In this document: positions 1-6,654 of the stretch, one piece after another
How the letters are laid out: every line of letters begins with the position of its first letter
How positions within the stretch are numbered: the first letter of the stretch is position 1
NCBI GenBank assembly: GCA_001464215.1
Contig: LNEZ01000050.1
Coordinates: forward strand, 1 to 44,967
Length of the DNA stretch: 44,967 bases
Source: Rhizobiales bacterium Ga0077548
GTDB taxonomy: Bacteria > Pseudomonadota > Alphaproteobacteria > Rhizobiales > Xanthobacteraceae
Direction of reading: 5' to 3'
Position numbers and translations under genes: made by a program
The notes under the pieces: model-generated
Seen by the model: the letters and a program-made list of their open reading frames with translations, nothing else
Told to the model about the DNA's origin: nothing
The model's database searches: none

Positions 1-69
1 ATCGAGATCGGCGGCTGCGTGATGGGCGGCGTGATCTGCCAGTCGAAGACCTGGACCAAGGTCAACTGA
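1..69 (+). CDS. DUF2147 family secreted protein, C-terminal end only
   Basis: Only the last 22 codons lie in the window, ending at TGA 67-69. The tail, GCVMGGVICQSKTWTKVN, is closely similar to the end of the next gene (GCVAGIFCRSQTWTRVN), so this is the 3' end of a tandem paralogue. DUF2147 proteins are small exported proteins of unclear function that keep a paired-cysteine C-terminal motif like this one. A strong hairpin terminator follows about 40 bp downstream, so the two paralogues are probably transcribed separately. The start and signal peptide lie outside the window. Confidence 0.8.
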   Translation: MEIGGCVMGGVICQSKTWTKVN

Positions 70-111
70 CGAGAGTTCCTTCGGAACGCTACGTCAACGA
101 GAAAAATTTTC

Positions 112-138
112 GCGGGGCCGTAAGGCCCCGCTTTCGTT
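112..138 (+). terminator. Rho-independent terminator after the first DUF2147 gene
   Basis: GCGGGGCC (112-119) and GGCCCCGC (124-131) form a perfect 8-bp stem with a GTAA tetraloop. A T-rich stretch (TTTCGTTT) follows. It separates the partial gene at 1-69 from its paralogue at 195. Confidence 0.8.
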
Positions 139-194
139 TCCATGCCTTGCGTGCTTACGATTGGCGATAACAACAAACTGCCGGAGGAAAATAA

Positions 195-599
195 ATGAAA
201 CTAAAAATCGCACTCGCAGCCAGTGTGCTCGCTTCGCTCTCGCTTCCCGCTTATGCACAAGATGCGATCGGAACGTGGTTGACCGCGTCGGGTGAAACGC
301 GCGTTCGCATCGCGCCGTGTGGCGGCAATGTCTGCGGCACCATTGTTTGGACGAAGGACACCGGCGCGAAAGACGTGAACAACCCGAACGCAGCGCAGAA
401 GAGCCGCAATCTCGTCGGCGTCAATATGATTTCGATGAAGCCCGCCGGCGACAAGAAATGGTCGGGAACGCTTTATAATCCGCAGGACGGCAAGACCTAT
501 TCCGGAACGCTCACGCAGAACGATGCGAATTCGCTCTCGCTTTCCGGCTGCGTGGCTGGCATCTTCTGCCGCTCGCAAACATGGACCCGCGTGAACTGA
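195..599 (+). CDS. DUF2147 family secreted protein
   Basis: A 134-residue protein with a clear signal peptide (basic MKLK, hydrophobic stretch, likely cleavage after AYA near residue 21). The mature part begins with AIGTWLTASGETRVRI, typical of DUF2147 proteins, whose members are about 120-140 residues long. Cysteine pairs occur early (CGGNVCG) and at the end (GCVAGIFC). The start is well supported by GGAGG at 183-187. Function is unknown; the family is periplasmic or secreted. It is the second of two tandem paralogues, and its stop overlaps the possible start of the next small secreted protein (TGATG), so those two may be translationally coupled. Confidence 0.85.
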   Translation: MKLKIALAASVLASLSLPAYAQDAIGTWLTASGETRVRIAPCGGNVCGTIVWTKDTGAKDVNNPNAAQKSRNLVGVNMISMKPAGDKKWSGTLYNPQDGKTYSGTLTQNDANSLSLSGCVAGIFCRSQTWTRVN

Positions 600-916
600 T
601 GTCTTTTAAGGTGCTGATGCGGGCCCAGGCCGTTGCGCTTGGGCTCGCCGTTCTCGTCTCCCCCGCGACTGCCTGCGACAAGCCGGTTTCCAGCGACCGT
701 ATCTCGAAGGTCGTGGCAAAGGGCGACATTCAGCGCCCGACCCGCGTCTCGGAAGGCTTCGCCGTCGAAGTCACTGAGAAATTCTGGACCAGCGCAGACG
801 CCAAGCAAAAAGAAGAGATCGCAGCCGATGTTTCGTGCTCGATCGGCACGGACGTCGTCAGCTTCACCCGCGACCGCAGCGTTCTTCAGACCTTCAGAAA
901 CGGCAAGGCGCAGTAA
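599..916 (+). CDS. Small secreted protein of unknown function
   Basis: I do not recognise a family. The product is about 105 residues with a signal peptide (hydrophobic VALGLAVLV, cleavage probably near ATA just before the cysteine) and a mature domain with two cysteines and many charged residues. Two starts are possible. ATG 599 overlaps the stop of the DUF2147 gene and would give translational coupling. ATG 617 has an AAGG at 608-611 with 5-nt spacing and yields a more compact signal peptide. Either way it is probably co-transcribed with the DUF2147 gene. It faces the anti-sigma gene convergently, with only 5 bp between the stops, so the pair shares its transcription end. Confidence 0.6.
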   Translation: MSFKVLMRAQAVALGLAVLVSPATACDKPVSSDRISKVVAKGDIQRPTRVSEGFAVEVTEKFWTSADAKQKEEIAADVSCSIGTDVVSFTRDRSVLQTFRNGKAQ

Positions 917-921
917 GCGCG

Positions 922-1635
922 CTAGAGCCGCGGCAGCGCGCCGTGGCCTTTCACAAGCACCGGACCGGTCGGCCTGCCTGTCGGCGAGCCGCCTTCATCC
1001 TCGAGTGTGATTTCGTAGAGCTGCTGCGTCCCCGTGGGAAGATCGGCACGATGGAACAGCGCCTGCCGCGTGCGCTCGATCAGGCCAACCGAGATCGGTC
1101 CCTTTTCCTTGTCCCACAAGGTCCAGACTTGCAGCGTCTTGCCCTTCGGCACCGGGAAGTCGTGGATCGGAATGACGTTGATGCGGCCGTCGTAATGCAC
1201 TTCGGCAATCGCACCCGGCACGCCGTCCGGGGTCAGCATGACGGCGACGATCTGCGGCTGCGGTGTCGCCCTGCCCGCAAGCAATCCGACCGAAATCGCA
1301 AGCACAAGACTCGCGAGCGCGCCGGCAAAGCTCGCGCCGCGCCAGAAGCCGAGGCTCGACCATAATCTTTCGCTGAAACTCGGCGTAGATTCTTGCACAC
1401 TCTGCTTCCTGCCGAGTGCCGCTTCGATCTTCGCCCAAAGCACTGGCGACACATCTTTCGGCATAATCGTCGTGTCGAGGTCGGAGAAGCGTAGCTGCCA
1501 ATAGGAAATATGCTCGCGCAGCTTCGGCTCGCGCGCAGCACGGCGCTCGAACGCGTCACGCTCGACGCCCTCGAGTACGCCAAGCACATACTCGCCGGCG
1601 AGCAGCATATCTTCCGGCTGATCGTGCGGGCTCAT
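922..1635 (-). CDS. Anti-sigma factor, RskA (anti-sigma-K) type
   Basis: A 237-residue inner-membrane anti-sigma factor. The N-terminal cytoplasmic part (residues 1-85) has the EYVLGVLEGVERDAFERR pattern of zinc-less anti-sigma domains that hold an ECF sigma factor. One membrane helix follows near residues 97-120, then a periplasmic RskA-type C-terminal domain that includes KGKTLQVWTLW. ATG 1635 is chosen because its ATGA overlaps the sigma factor stop and a GGGAG lies 8 nt upstream; an upstream GTG at 1644 is possible. The gene is co-transcribed with, and translationally coupled to, the sigma factor it presumably inhibits. The stress that releases the sigma factor cannot be read from the sequence. 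Confidence 0.88.
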   Translation of the reverse strand: MSPHDQPEDMLLAGEYVLGVLEGVERDAFERRAAREPKLREHISYWQLRFSDLDTTIMPKDVSPVLWAKIEAALGRKQSVQESTPSFSERLWSSLGFWRGASFAGALASLVLAISVGLLAGRATPQPQIVAVMLTPDGVPGAIAEVHYDGRINVIPIHDFPVPKGKTLQVWTLWDKEKGPISVGLIERTRQALFHRADLPTGTQQLYEITLEDEGGSPTGRPTGPVLVKGHGALPRL

Positions 1636-2177
1636 GCCATGCACTCCCGAAGCGCGATCAGGCTGCGGCGTAGCCAGGACTTCGTCGTGCCGAGCGGCAC
1701 CTTTAAATGAGCCGCGATTTCGCCATGCGTAAGCCCCTCGACGAAAGCGAGCAACACGCCCTGCCGGCGGCGCGGCTCGAGTTCTTCGAGGCAGCGCTTG
1801 AGCGCGCTGTTATTTGCGAGCCGCTCGTATGCGTTCTCGTAATCCGCGTCGGCATCGACCGCGGCGTTCAGCGCTTCTTGCTCGGTCGGCAATTCGCGGC
1901 GGGTGTCACGCAGCATATTCAGCGAGCGGTTGCGCACGATCTGAAACAGCCATGCGCGGCCCGAACCGATCGACGGATCGAAACGCGCGGCGTTCCGCCA
2001 GATTGCAACAAACGCTTCCTGTACGACTTCTTCGGCAAGCTCGCGGCGCTTCACGATACGCGCGGAAATGCCGATCATCGCACCGGCTTCCCGGCGATAG
2101 ATTTCCTGCAAGGCGGCGCGGTCGCCGCGCCCGCAGGCCACGATCAAGGATGAATGGTCGTCTTTCGGGTCGCTCAC
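1632..2177 (-). CDS. ECF-family RNA polymerase sigma factor
   Basis: A 181-residue extracytoplasmic-function sigma factor. Region 2 contains AEEVVQEAFVAIW and GRAWLFQIVRNRSLN, which bind core polymerase and the -10 element. Region 4 contains the helix-turn-helix HGEIAAHLKVPLGTTKSW for the -35. The frame is open further upstream, but GTG 2175-2177 (protein start VSDPKDDHS) gives the normal ECF length and leaves room for a promoter. It is the first gene of a two-gene operon with its RskA-type anti-sigma factor and is divergent from a DUF4394 gene, a likely target or partner. The SigK-like pairing suggests membrane-sensed regulation, but the signal is not identifiable here. Confidence 0.88.
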   Translation of the reverse strand: MSDPKDDHSSLIVACGRGDRAALQEIYRREAGAMIGISARIVKRRELAEEVVQEAFVAIWRNAARFDPSIGSGRAWLFQIVRNRSLNMLRDTRRELPTEQEALNAAVDADADYENAYERLANNSALKRCLEELEPRRRQGVLLAFVEGLTHGEIAAHLKVPLGTTKSWLRRSLIALRECMA

Positions 2178-2440
2178 GCGGAAAGTTCCAAAGCGATTTT
2201 TATGCGGCTCAGGGCGAGCAGCAAAACCGGGGATTCCCCGATTGCCACTTGTACCCCACGTTTGAACTGCCGCACCAGCACGCATCTTTTTCTCCGTTTC
2301 ACGGTGGAAACACGGGGAAAGCCGATTTCGATGCACGTATAGATTTTTGGCCCAATGCATCCGTTTGCCCTGGCCGGTGTGTTCCCACTTCGAGAGCCCC
2401 CGCTCTCCCGAATTCAGAAACACCATCCAGGGAGTTCCCC
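2178..2440. promoter_or_regulatory. Divergent promoter region between ECF sigma and DUF4394 genes
   Basis: These 263 bp must hold promoters in both directions. A perfect 13-bp palindrome, CGGGGATTCCCCG, lies at 2228-2240, about 50 bp upstream of the sigma gene, and could be an operator or leader hairpin. For the rightward gene, GGAAAG (2316-2321), a 16-nt gap and CGTATA near 2338 resemble an ECF-type promoter, but the match is weak. No perfect GGAAC-N16/17-CGTT motif is present. Confidence 0.3.
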
Positions 2441-3217
2441 ATGTTCAATCGCAAAAGCCTGATTGCCGCGGCAATCGTGGCAGGCAGCATCGGTTTTGCG
2501 TCCGCTGCCTCCGCGCAGTCGATCGTCGCCCTCGTCGGCAACAACACGCTGACCGTCGTCGATTTCAAAACCAAGAAAACCACCTCCACGATGCAGGTGA
2601 AGGGCGTACAGCTTATCGGCATCGATGTTCGTCCGGCCGATGGAATGCTCTATGGGGTCACCGCCGACGGCCAGATCGGCACACTCGACCCGAAGACTGG
2701 CGTCTTCACCAAGAAGGCCGATCTCTCCGAGAAGCTCAAAGCCGGCGTCACCGCCACCATCGACTTCAACCCGGCCGCGGATCGTCTGCGCATCATGGGT
2801 TCCGACGGCACCAGCCATCGCGTGAACGTCGATGACGGCAAGGTCACGGTCGACGGCTCGCACAAATACGCCGATGCCGATGCGAACAAGGGTAAGACGC
2901 CGCGCGTGATCGCGGGCTCCTACTCGAACTCGATCAAGGGCACCAAGGAAACCACGCTCTATAACGTCGACGCCACGAACGGCAATCTCGTACGTCAGGC
3001 GCCGCCGAATGACGGCGTGCTGAACACGATCGGTTCGCTCGGCATCAAGCTGAACGGTCCTGTCGCGTTCGACATCGTCGCTTCGGGCGAAGGCCAGAAC
3101 GATGCGTGGCTCTGGAATGGCGGCAATCTTTACAAGGTCGATCTGAAGACCGGCAAAGCCACCTCTGCCGGCCAGCTTCCGCTCAAGGGTGTCACCGACA
3201 TCGCCTACATGAACTAA
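2441..3217 (+). CDS. DUF4394 domain secreted protein
   Basis: A 258-residue exported protein. A signal peptide (MFNRKSLIAAAIVAG, cleavage near ASA-Q) precedes a DUF4394 domain that spans the rest. Repeated blade-like units are visible: LTVVDFKTKK, GIDVRPADGMLYGVT and VKGVTDIAYMN-like segments. DUF4394 domains are predicted beta-propellers related to periplasmic lipoproteins; no enzymatic function is established. The start is set by the signal peptide and an AGGGA at 2429-2433. The divergent ECF sigma/anti-sigma pair next door suggests that this protein is a member of that sigma regulon, or feeds back on it from the periplasm; this is inference from position only. Confidence 0.85.
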   Translation: MFNRKSLIAAAIVAGSIGFASAASAQSIVALVGNNTLTVVDFKTKKTTSTMQVKGVQLIGIDVRPADGMLYGVTADGQIGTLDPKTGVFTKKADLSEKLKAGVTATIDFNPAADRLRIMGSDGTSHRVNVDDGKVTVDGSHKYADADANKGKTPRVIAGSYSNSIKGTKETTLYNVDATNGNLVRQAPPNDGVLNTIGSLGIKLNGPVAFDIVASGEGQNDAWLWNGGNLYKVDLKTGKATSAGQLPLKGVTDIAYMN

Positions 3218-3230
3218 CGAGCTTCCTCCC

Positions 3231-3308
3231 CTAGTGCCGCCTATTGGAAGTTCCCGCAGCGCAAGCTGCAACTCCTCCCCGGGAACTTCCAATAGTAAGC
3301 GACACTAG
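3231..3308. repeat. Long imperfect inverted repeat bounded by CTAGTG/CACTAG
   Basis: The left arm (3231-3255, starting CTAGTG and ending TTGGAAGTTCCC) pairs with the right arm (3281-3308, starting GGGAACTTCCAATAG and ending CACTAG). The inner 15 bp match perfectly; the outer part carries a mismatch and a small bulge. The loop is about 25 nt. It lies between two converging genes and may end transcription from both sides, or be a REP-like palindromic unit. Confidence 0.7.
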
Positions 3309-3321
3309 AAACTTAAAGCTT

Positions 3322-3400
3322 GCTAGCGCCCGTGCCTTTCCGAAGTTCGAACGAGAATTTTCGGAAAGCGCTTTCCGAACTTCGGAAAGCGGGCGCTAGT
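3322..3400. repeat. Second adjacent inverted repeat with an internal 20-bp palindrome
   Basis: The arm at 3322-3349 (GCTAGCGCCCG then CTTTCCGAAGTTCG) pairs with 3377-3400 (CGAACTTCGGAAAG then CGGGCGCTAG) except for a 2-nt bulge. Inside is a perfect 20-bp palindrome at 3360-3379 (TTCGGAAAGC and its complement). Like its neighbour it is bounded by CTAG and lies between convergent genes. Confidence 0.7.
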
Positions 3401-3467
3401 GGAGCCTACCGGCCGCGGGGTCAACCCACCCATCCCCAGATCTCGCGGCCGGTCTCTTTTTGTCTCG

Positions 3468-4250
3468 CTACTTCTTTGCGCCCTGCCTGAACAAAAGATC
3501 GAACGCTGCCTTGTCTTTCGTTGCGTCGATCACGGTCGCAGGATCGGCTTTGATCGCCATGCCACGCGCGGCCGCGGGCCGCGCCTTCACACGAGCCAGC
3601 CACGCTTTCACATTCGGGAAATCGTTCGGGTCCTGCCCCTGGCGTTCCCAGGGTCTCGTCCAGCCGACGCAGGCCATGTCAGCAATCGAGTATTCGCCGC
3701 AGACATAGTCGCGACCCCTCAGCCTCTTCTCCAGCACGCCGTAAAGCCTGCGGCATTCGTTGGTGTAGCGCTCGATCGCGTAAGGCAGCTTCTCCGGCGC
3801 GTAGAGCCGGAAGTGGTGCGCCTGCCCTGCCATCGGGCCGAGGTTGGCCATCTGCCAGAACAGCCACTCGTCCACCTCGACGCGCTTGCGCTCTTCCTTC
3901 GGATAGAACTTCCCGGTCTTGCGGCCGAGATATTGGAGAATCGCGCCGGACTCGAAAACGGAGATCGGTTTACCTCCGGGTCCGTTCGGATCGACGATCG
4001 CGGGCATCCGGTTGTTTGGGGCGATCTTGAGGAAGTCCGGCTTAAACTGGTCGCCTTTGCCAATATTCACGAAGTGCACGTTGTAAGGCAGCGCACACTC
4101 CTCAAGCATGATCGAGATTTTCCAGCCGTTCGGCGTTGCCCAATAATAGAGGTCGATCGGCTGCTGCTTCGGTCCGCGCCGGCTGCGTACGGCTTTAGAA
4201 GTCTTCGGTACGGGCCTTCCGGCGGCTTTCTTCTTGGTCTTTCGCGCCAT
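3468..4250 (-). CDS. yfcG: Nu-class glutathione S-transferase / disulfide reductase (YfcG-like)
   Basis: A 260-residue protein. After a Lys/Arg-rich N-terminal tail of about 30 residues (MARKTKKKAAGR...), a thioredoxin-fold GST domain starts with IDLYYWATPNGWKISIMLEE. The TPNG segment and the NNRMPAIVD and FESGAILQYL motifs are characteristic of the YfcG/Ure2-like group, which uses glutathione to reduce disulfides rather than for classical conjugation. The helical C-terminal domain occupies about residues 120-240. The start has GGAG 8 nt upstream. The basic tail is unusual for E. coli YfcG. It is a single gene in the minus direction; the palindromic repeats at 3231-3400 follow its stop. Confidence 0.85.
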   Translation of the reverse strand: MARKTKKKAAGRPVPKTSKAVRSRRGPKQQPIDLYYWATPNGWKISIMLEECALPYNVHFVNIGKGDQFKPDFLKIAPNNRMPAIVDPNGPGGKPISVFESGAILQYLGRKTGKFYPKEERKRVEVDEWLFWQMANLGPMAGQAHHFRLYAPEKLPYAIERYTNECRRLYGVLEKRLRGRDYVCGEYSIADMACVGWTRPWERQGQDPNDFPNVKAWLARVKARPAAARGMAIKADPATVIDATKDKAAFDLLFRQGAKK

Positions 4251-4413
4251 CCTTGGAACTCCTATTCAGCATCCGTTCAGGGCAAACATGGCGATCTTGC
4301 TTATGCCGCCGATCTGGAAGCGGCAACACGCGTGGCCAGCAATGCTGCTGCGTATGTTTCCGGCGGCCAAAACGGGTGTATGCTTCCGGCACCCAAAATT
4401 GGGAGGAAACTCC

Positions 4414-4752
4414 ATGTTGAAGAGATTGATTGTTGCCCTGGCCCTGATGGGCTTCTTGGGTGCCGTGACGTTGCCGAGCTACACGACCGCGCAAACGACA
4501 ACGACCGACGACACAAAGACGAAAAAGAAAGCGACGGCGAAGAAAAAAGACGAAAAAGCCGACGCCAAGGCTGACGACCAGAAAGCCAAGAAGACTACGA
4601 AAAAGAAAGCGCCGACCGCGAAGCAGCTCGCGGCGCGCAAGAAGTTCTCGGATTGCGCCAAATCCTGGGGCGATCACAAGAAAGCCACCGGCGAAAAGAC
4701 TCGTAAGCAGTACAACGCTTATATGTCGAAGTGTTTGAAGAAGAACAGCTAA
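4414..4752 (+). CDS. Lysine-rich secreted protein with a PsiF-like C-terminus
   Basis: A 112-residue exported protein. The signal peptide (MLKRLIVALALMGFLGAV, cleavage near TTA-Q) is followed by a low-complexity Thr/Lys/Asp/Ala stretch (about residues 28-68) and a C-terminal segment with KKFSDCAKSW and YNAYMSKCLKK. That two-cysteine pattern resembles the PsiF repeat of phosphate-starvation-inducible proteins, but there is one repeat rather than two and the match is by eye. The start is fixed by GGGAGG at 4401-4406. Function is unknown; a periplasmic location is likely. A strong terminator follows at 4774. Confidence 0.65.
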   Translation: MLKRLIVALALMGFLGAVTLPSYTTAQTTTTDDTKTKKKATAKKKDEKADAKADDQKAKKTTKKKAPTAKQLAARKKFSDCAKSWGDHKKATGEKTRKQYNAYMSKCLKKNS

Positions 4753-4773
4753 TCCTTCTGCCAGAAACGCAAA

Positions 4774-4806
4774 AGCGCCCGGCCGATTTCGCCGGGCGCT
4801 TTTTTA
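4774..4806. terminator. Bidirectional Rho-independent terminator
   Basis: AGCGCCCGGC (4774-4783) and GCCGGGCGCT (4791-4800) form a 10-bp stem with a 7-nt loop. It is followed by TTTTTT on the plus strand and preceded by AAAA for the minus strand. It lies between the PsiF-like gene and the converging GST gene, so it can serve both. Confidence 0.9.
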
Positions 4807-4817
4807 TCTCGATGCAA

Positions 4818-5444
4818 TCACGCGCGCGACGCCGCTGGAATGACCTCGGCGGGCTTGCCGTAACCCGGCAGCGCTTCGACGCGCGCATTCCACGCCGAAA
4901 TGCTCGGATACTTCGAAAGATCGAAGCCGCCGTCGGCTGCATAGAAAACGCCGGAATAAAGCGAAATATCCGCGATCGTCGGCTTGCCGAGCGCAAGCCA
5001 CTCCTTGCCCGTAAGATGGCTTTCAAGCGCGGCGAGACCCGCCTCGCCTTCCTGCTTGAACGCTTCGACGACCGCAGGTTCCGCTTTTCGGAAACCGAGT
5101 TTGTAAGCGCGAGAGCGAAACAGTCCGGGGCAAAGGCGGTCGAAATCCCAGAACATCCACTCGTTGATATGTGCGCGCTCGATTGCGTTCTTGCCACCGA
5201 ACTTGCCGGTCTTCTCCGCGAGGTATTCTAGGATCGCGCTCGACTGGATGATGGTGTCGTTGCCGTCCTGAATGCACGGCACCTGACCGAAGCGGCTCTT
5301 GGTTTTGTATTCGGGCTTTTGCCCGCCGCCGTTCGGAAGATCGACGATTTCGAATGCGAACGGCTCGCTCATCAGCGCGAGCGCAAGCCCTACGCGATAG
5401 GACGGCCCCGAACGCGGATGGGCATAGAAAGTGATCTTCGACAT
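4818..5444 (-). CDS. Glutathione S-transferase family protein
   Basis: A 208-residue cytosolic GST. The N-terminal thioredoxin-like domain (about 1-80) begins MSKITFYAHPRSGPSYRVGL and contains GQVPCIQDGNDTIIQSSAIL, the glutathione-binding cis-proline and S-x-AIL region. The all-helical C-terminal domain (about 85-205) has KPTIADISLYSGVFYAADGG, the conserved GST N-capping segment. The substrate is not predictable. The gene begins 6 bp after the stop of a TetR regulator on the same strand, so the two form an operon and the GST is probably controlled by that regulator, as with detoxification or electrophile-response pairs. Confidence 0.88.
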   Translation of the reverse strand: MSKITFYAHPRSGPSYRVGLALALMSEPFAFEIVDLPNGGGQKPEYKTKSRFGQVPCIQDGNDTIIQSSAILEYLAEKTGKFGGKNAIERAHINEWMFWDFDRLCPGLFRSRAYKLGFRKAEPAVVEAFKQEGEAGLAALESHLTGKEWLALGKPTIADISLYSGVFYAADGGFDLSKYPSISAWNARVEALPGYGKPAEVIPAASRA

Positions 5445-5450
5445 GGCGTA

Positions 5451-6074
5451 TCAATTCCCCGTAAAGATTATTCTTATGTAGTCGCGAAACAGAAGTATCT
5501 GACGCGGCGTGATTGTCGAGTCCTTCAGCGCGCGGCCCAATACAAAGCCACCCTCCACCATCACGGATACCGTATCCGCCAGCGCCTCGAAATCTACGTC
5601 GATTTTCGGCGGATACTTCTGCGCGATTTTCTCGAAGCGTTCGCGAAAGCGCTTGCGCCAGACCAGCAGGCCTGCGGCATTCAGATCGTGGATTTCGCGA
5701 TTGAACAACTGATCCTGATACGCAAACGACGCCGCGATACAGCCCGGATGATTGCTCGGCAAATCCGACATCATCTCGGAAAAGAATTTCATGCCGACAA
5801 GAAAGCCGTGCAGCGGATCGTCGTTGAGTTCGTCCGCTCGCGCGAACATCTGGTCGAGCAATTCGCGGTCGCGCTCCAGATAGCGCTCGAGGATCGCTTT
5901 CGCGAGCGCACCCTTGTCTTTGAAGTGATAGAAGAAGCCGCTCTTGCTGACGCCTGTTTCCGCAAGCAGCTCGTCAATCGAGGTCGCGGCGAAGCCCTTC
6001 GCAAGCACCGCCGCCTCCGCCGCATCCAGCAGCCGCTCGCGCGCACTGATCTTGCCTTCAGTTGCTTCAAGCAT
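5451..6074 (-). CDS. TetR-family transcriptional regulator
   Basis: A 207-residue repressor. The N-terminal helix-turn-helix (about residues 8-55) contains AATSIDELLAETGVSKSGFF and YHFKDKGALAKAIL. The ligand-binding C-terminal domain carries HPGCIAASFAYQDQL, a cysteine-containing stretch also seen in AcuR/NemR-like regulators that sense electrophiles; that parallel is tentative. ATG 6074 is chosen over an in-frame start at 6131 because the segment between them contains the putative operator at 6087-6106. It is followed after 6 bp by a GST gene. Its first 76 codons and its upstream region are duplicated just upstream (5844-6239 versus 6240-6635). Confidence 0.88.
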   Translation of the reverse strand: MLEATEGKISARERLLDAAEAAVLAKGFAATSIDELLAETGVSKSGFFYHFKDKGALAKAILERYLERDRELLDQMFARADELNDDPLHGFLVGMKFFSEMMSDLPSNHPGCIAASFAYQDQLFNREIHDLNAAGLLVWRKRFRERFEKIAQKYPPKIDVDFEALADTVSVMVEGGFVLGRALKDSTITPRQILLFRDYIRIIFTGN

Positions 6075-6086
6075 TGGACTGTACCG

Positions 6087-6106
6087 TAAGTGCAGTTTTG
6101 TACTTA
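6087..6106. promoter_or_regulatory. Putative TetR operator, copy 1
   Basis: TAAGTGC (6087-6093), six bases, and GTACTTA (6100-6106) form an inverted repeat with one mismatched position, 12 bp upstream of the tetR start. Its position and symmetry suit autoregulation by the adjacent TetR protein. The assignment is inferred; no known operator consensus was matched. Confidence 0.45.
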
Positions 6107-6191
6107 TGGCGAGACGCTTTGTGACAGGCAAGCGCGATCTTGTGGGATAAGCATCTGAAATCGTTACGTTATTGTTTCGGGCTGCGCTGTA

Positions 6192-6470
6192 CTACGCGCT
6201 TGCTAGGCGCGCATCCCCATCGCGCCTACTCCGTCGCGAGAACATCTGGTCGAGCAACTCGCGGTCGCGCTCCAGATAGCGCTCGAGGATCGCTTTCGCG
6301 AGCGCACCCTTGTCTTTGAAGTGATAGAAGAAGCCGCTCTTGCTTACGCCGGTTTCCGCAAGCAGCTCGTCAATCGAGGTCGCGGCGAAGCCCTTCGCAA
6401 GCACCGCCGCCTCGGCTGCATCCAGCAGCCGCTCGCGCGCACTGATCTTGCCTTCAGTTGCTTCAAGCAT
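6192..6470 (-). pseudogene. Truncated second copy of the tetR gene (HTH domain only)
   Basis: This copy encodes the same first 76 residues as the intact regulator, through RELLDQMF, then changes frame context at the duplication junction and ends after 16 unrelated residues (SRRSRRDGDARLASA). The DNA-binding domain is complete but the ligand-binding domain is absent. All five nucleotide differences from copy 1 in the shared coding part are synonymous, which argues that the peptide may still be made and selected, for example as a DNA-binding competitor. By length alone it would be called a pseudogene. TetR proteins need the C-terminal domain to dimerise, so function is uncertain. Confidence 0.75.
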
Positions 6471-6482
6471 GGGACTGTACCG

Positions 6483-6502
6483 TGAGTGCAGTTTTGTACT
6501 TA
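6483..6502. promoter_or_regulatory. Putative TetR operator, copy 2
   Basis: This is the duplicated counterpart of 6087-6106: TGAGTGC (6483-6489), AGTTTT, GTACTTA (6496-6502). One base in the left arm differs from copy 1, reducing symmetry further. It lies between the truncated tetR copy and the homocysteine S-methyltransferase gene and could bring that gene under TetR control. Confidence 0.4.
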
Positions 6503-6654
6503 TGGCGAGACGCTTTGTGACAGGCAAGCGCGATCTTGTGGGATAAGCGTCTGAAATCGTTGCGTTATTGTTTCTGGCTGCGCTGTACCGCGCGCTTGCT
6601 AGGCGTGGATGCCCTTAGCCCCTACTCCGTCGTGAGCAGCAACGGAGAAATCGG

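Larger units (their letters stand above)
5844..6635. repeat. 396-bp tandem duplication of the tetR 5' half and its promoter region
   Basis: Copy 1 (5844-6239) and copy 2 (6240-6635) align without gaps at a constant 396-bp offset. Each contains the first 76 tetR codons (read on the minus strand) plus the upstream region. There are 5 differences in the coding 228 bp, all at third codon positions, and about 14 in the 165-bp upstream part. The duplication places a second copy of the tetR promoter/operator directly in front of the homocysteine methyltransferase gene. Confidence 0.95.

Noticed and set aside
4255-4277. GGAAC followed by CGTT upstream of the PsiF-like gene, resembling a sigma-EcfG promoter
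   Set aside because: The spacer is only 14 bp, outside the 16-17 bp range, and it overlaps the start of the minus-strand GST gene.
6075-6131. N-terminal extension of TetR by 19 residues starting at 6131
   Set aside because: The segment contains the candidate operator, and the 165-bp non-coding half of the duplication diverges faster here (including a Leu to Ser change), unlike the strictly conserved codons after 6074.
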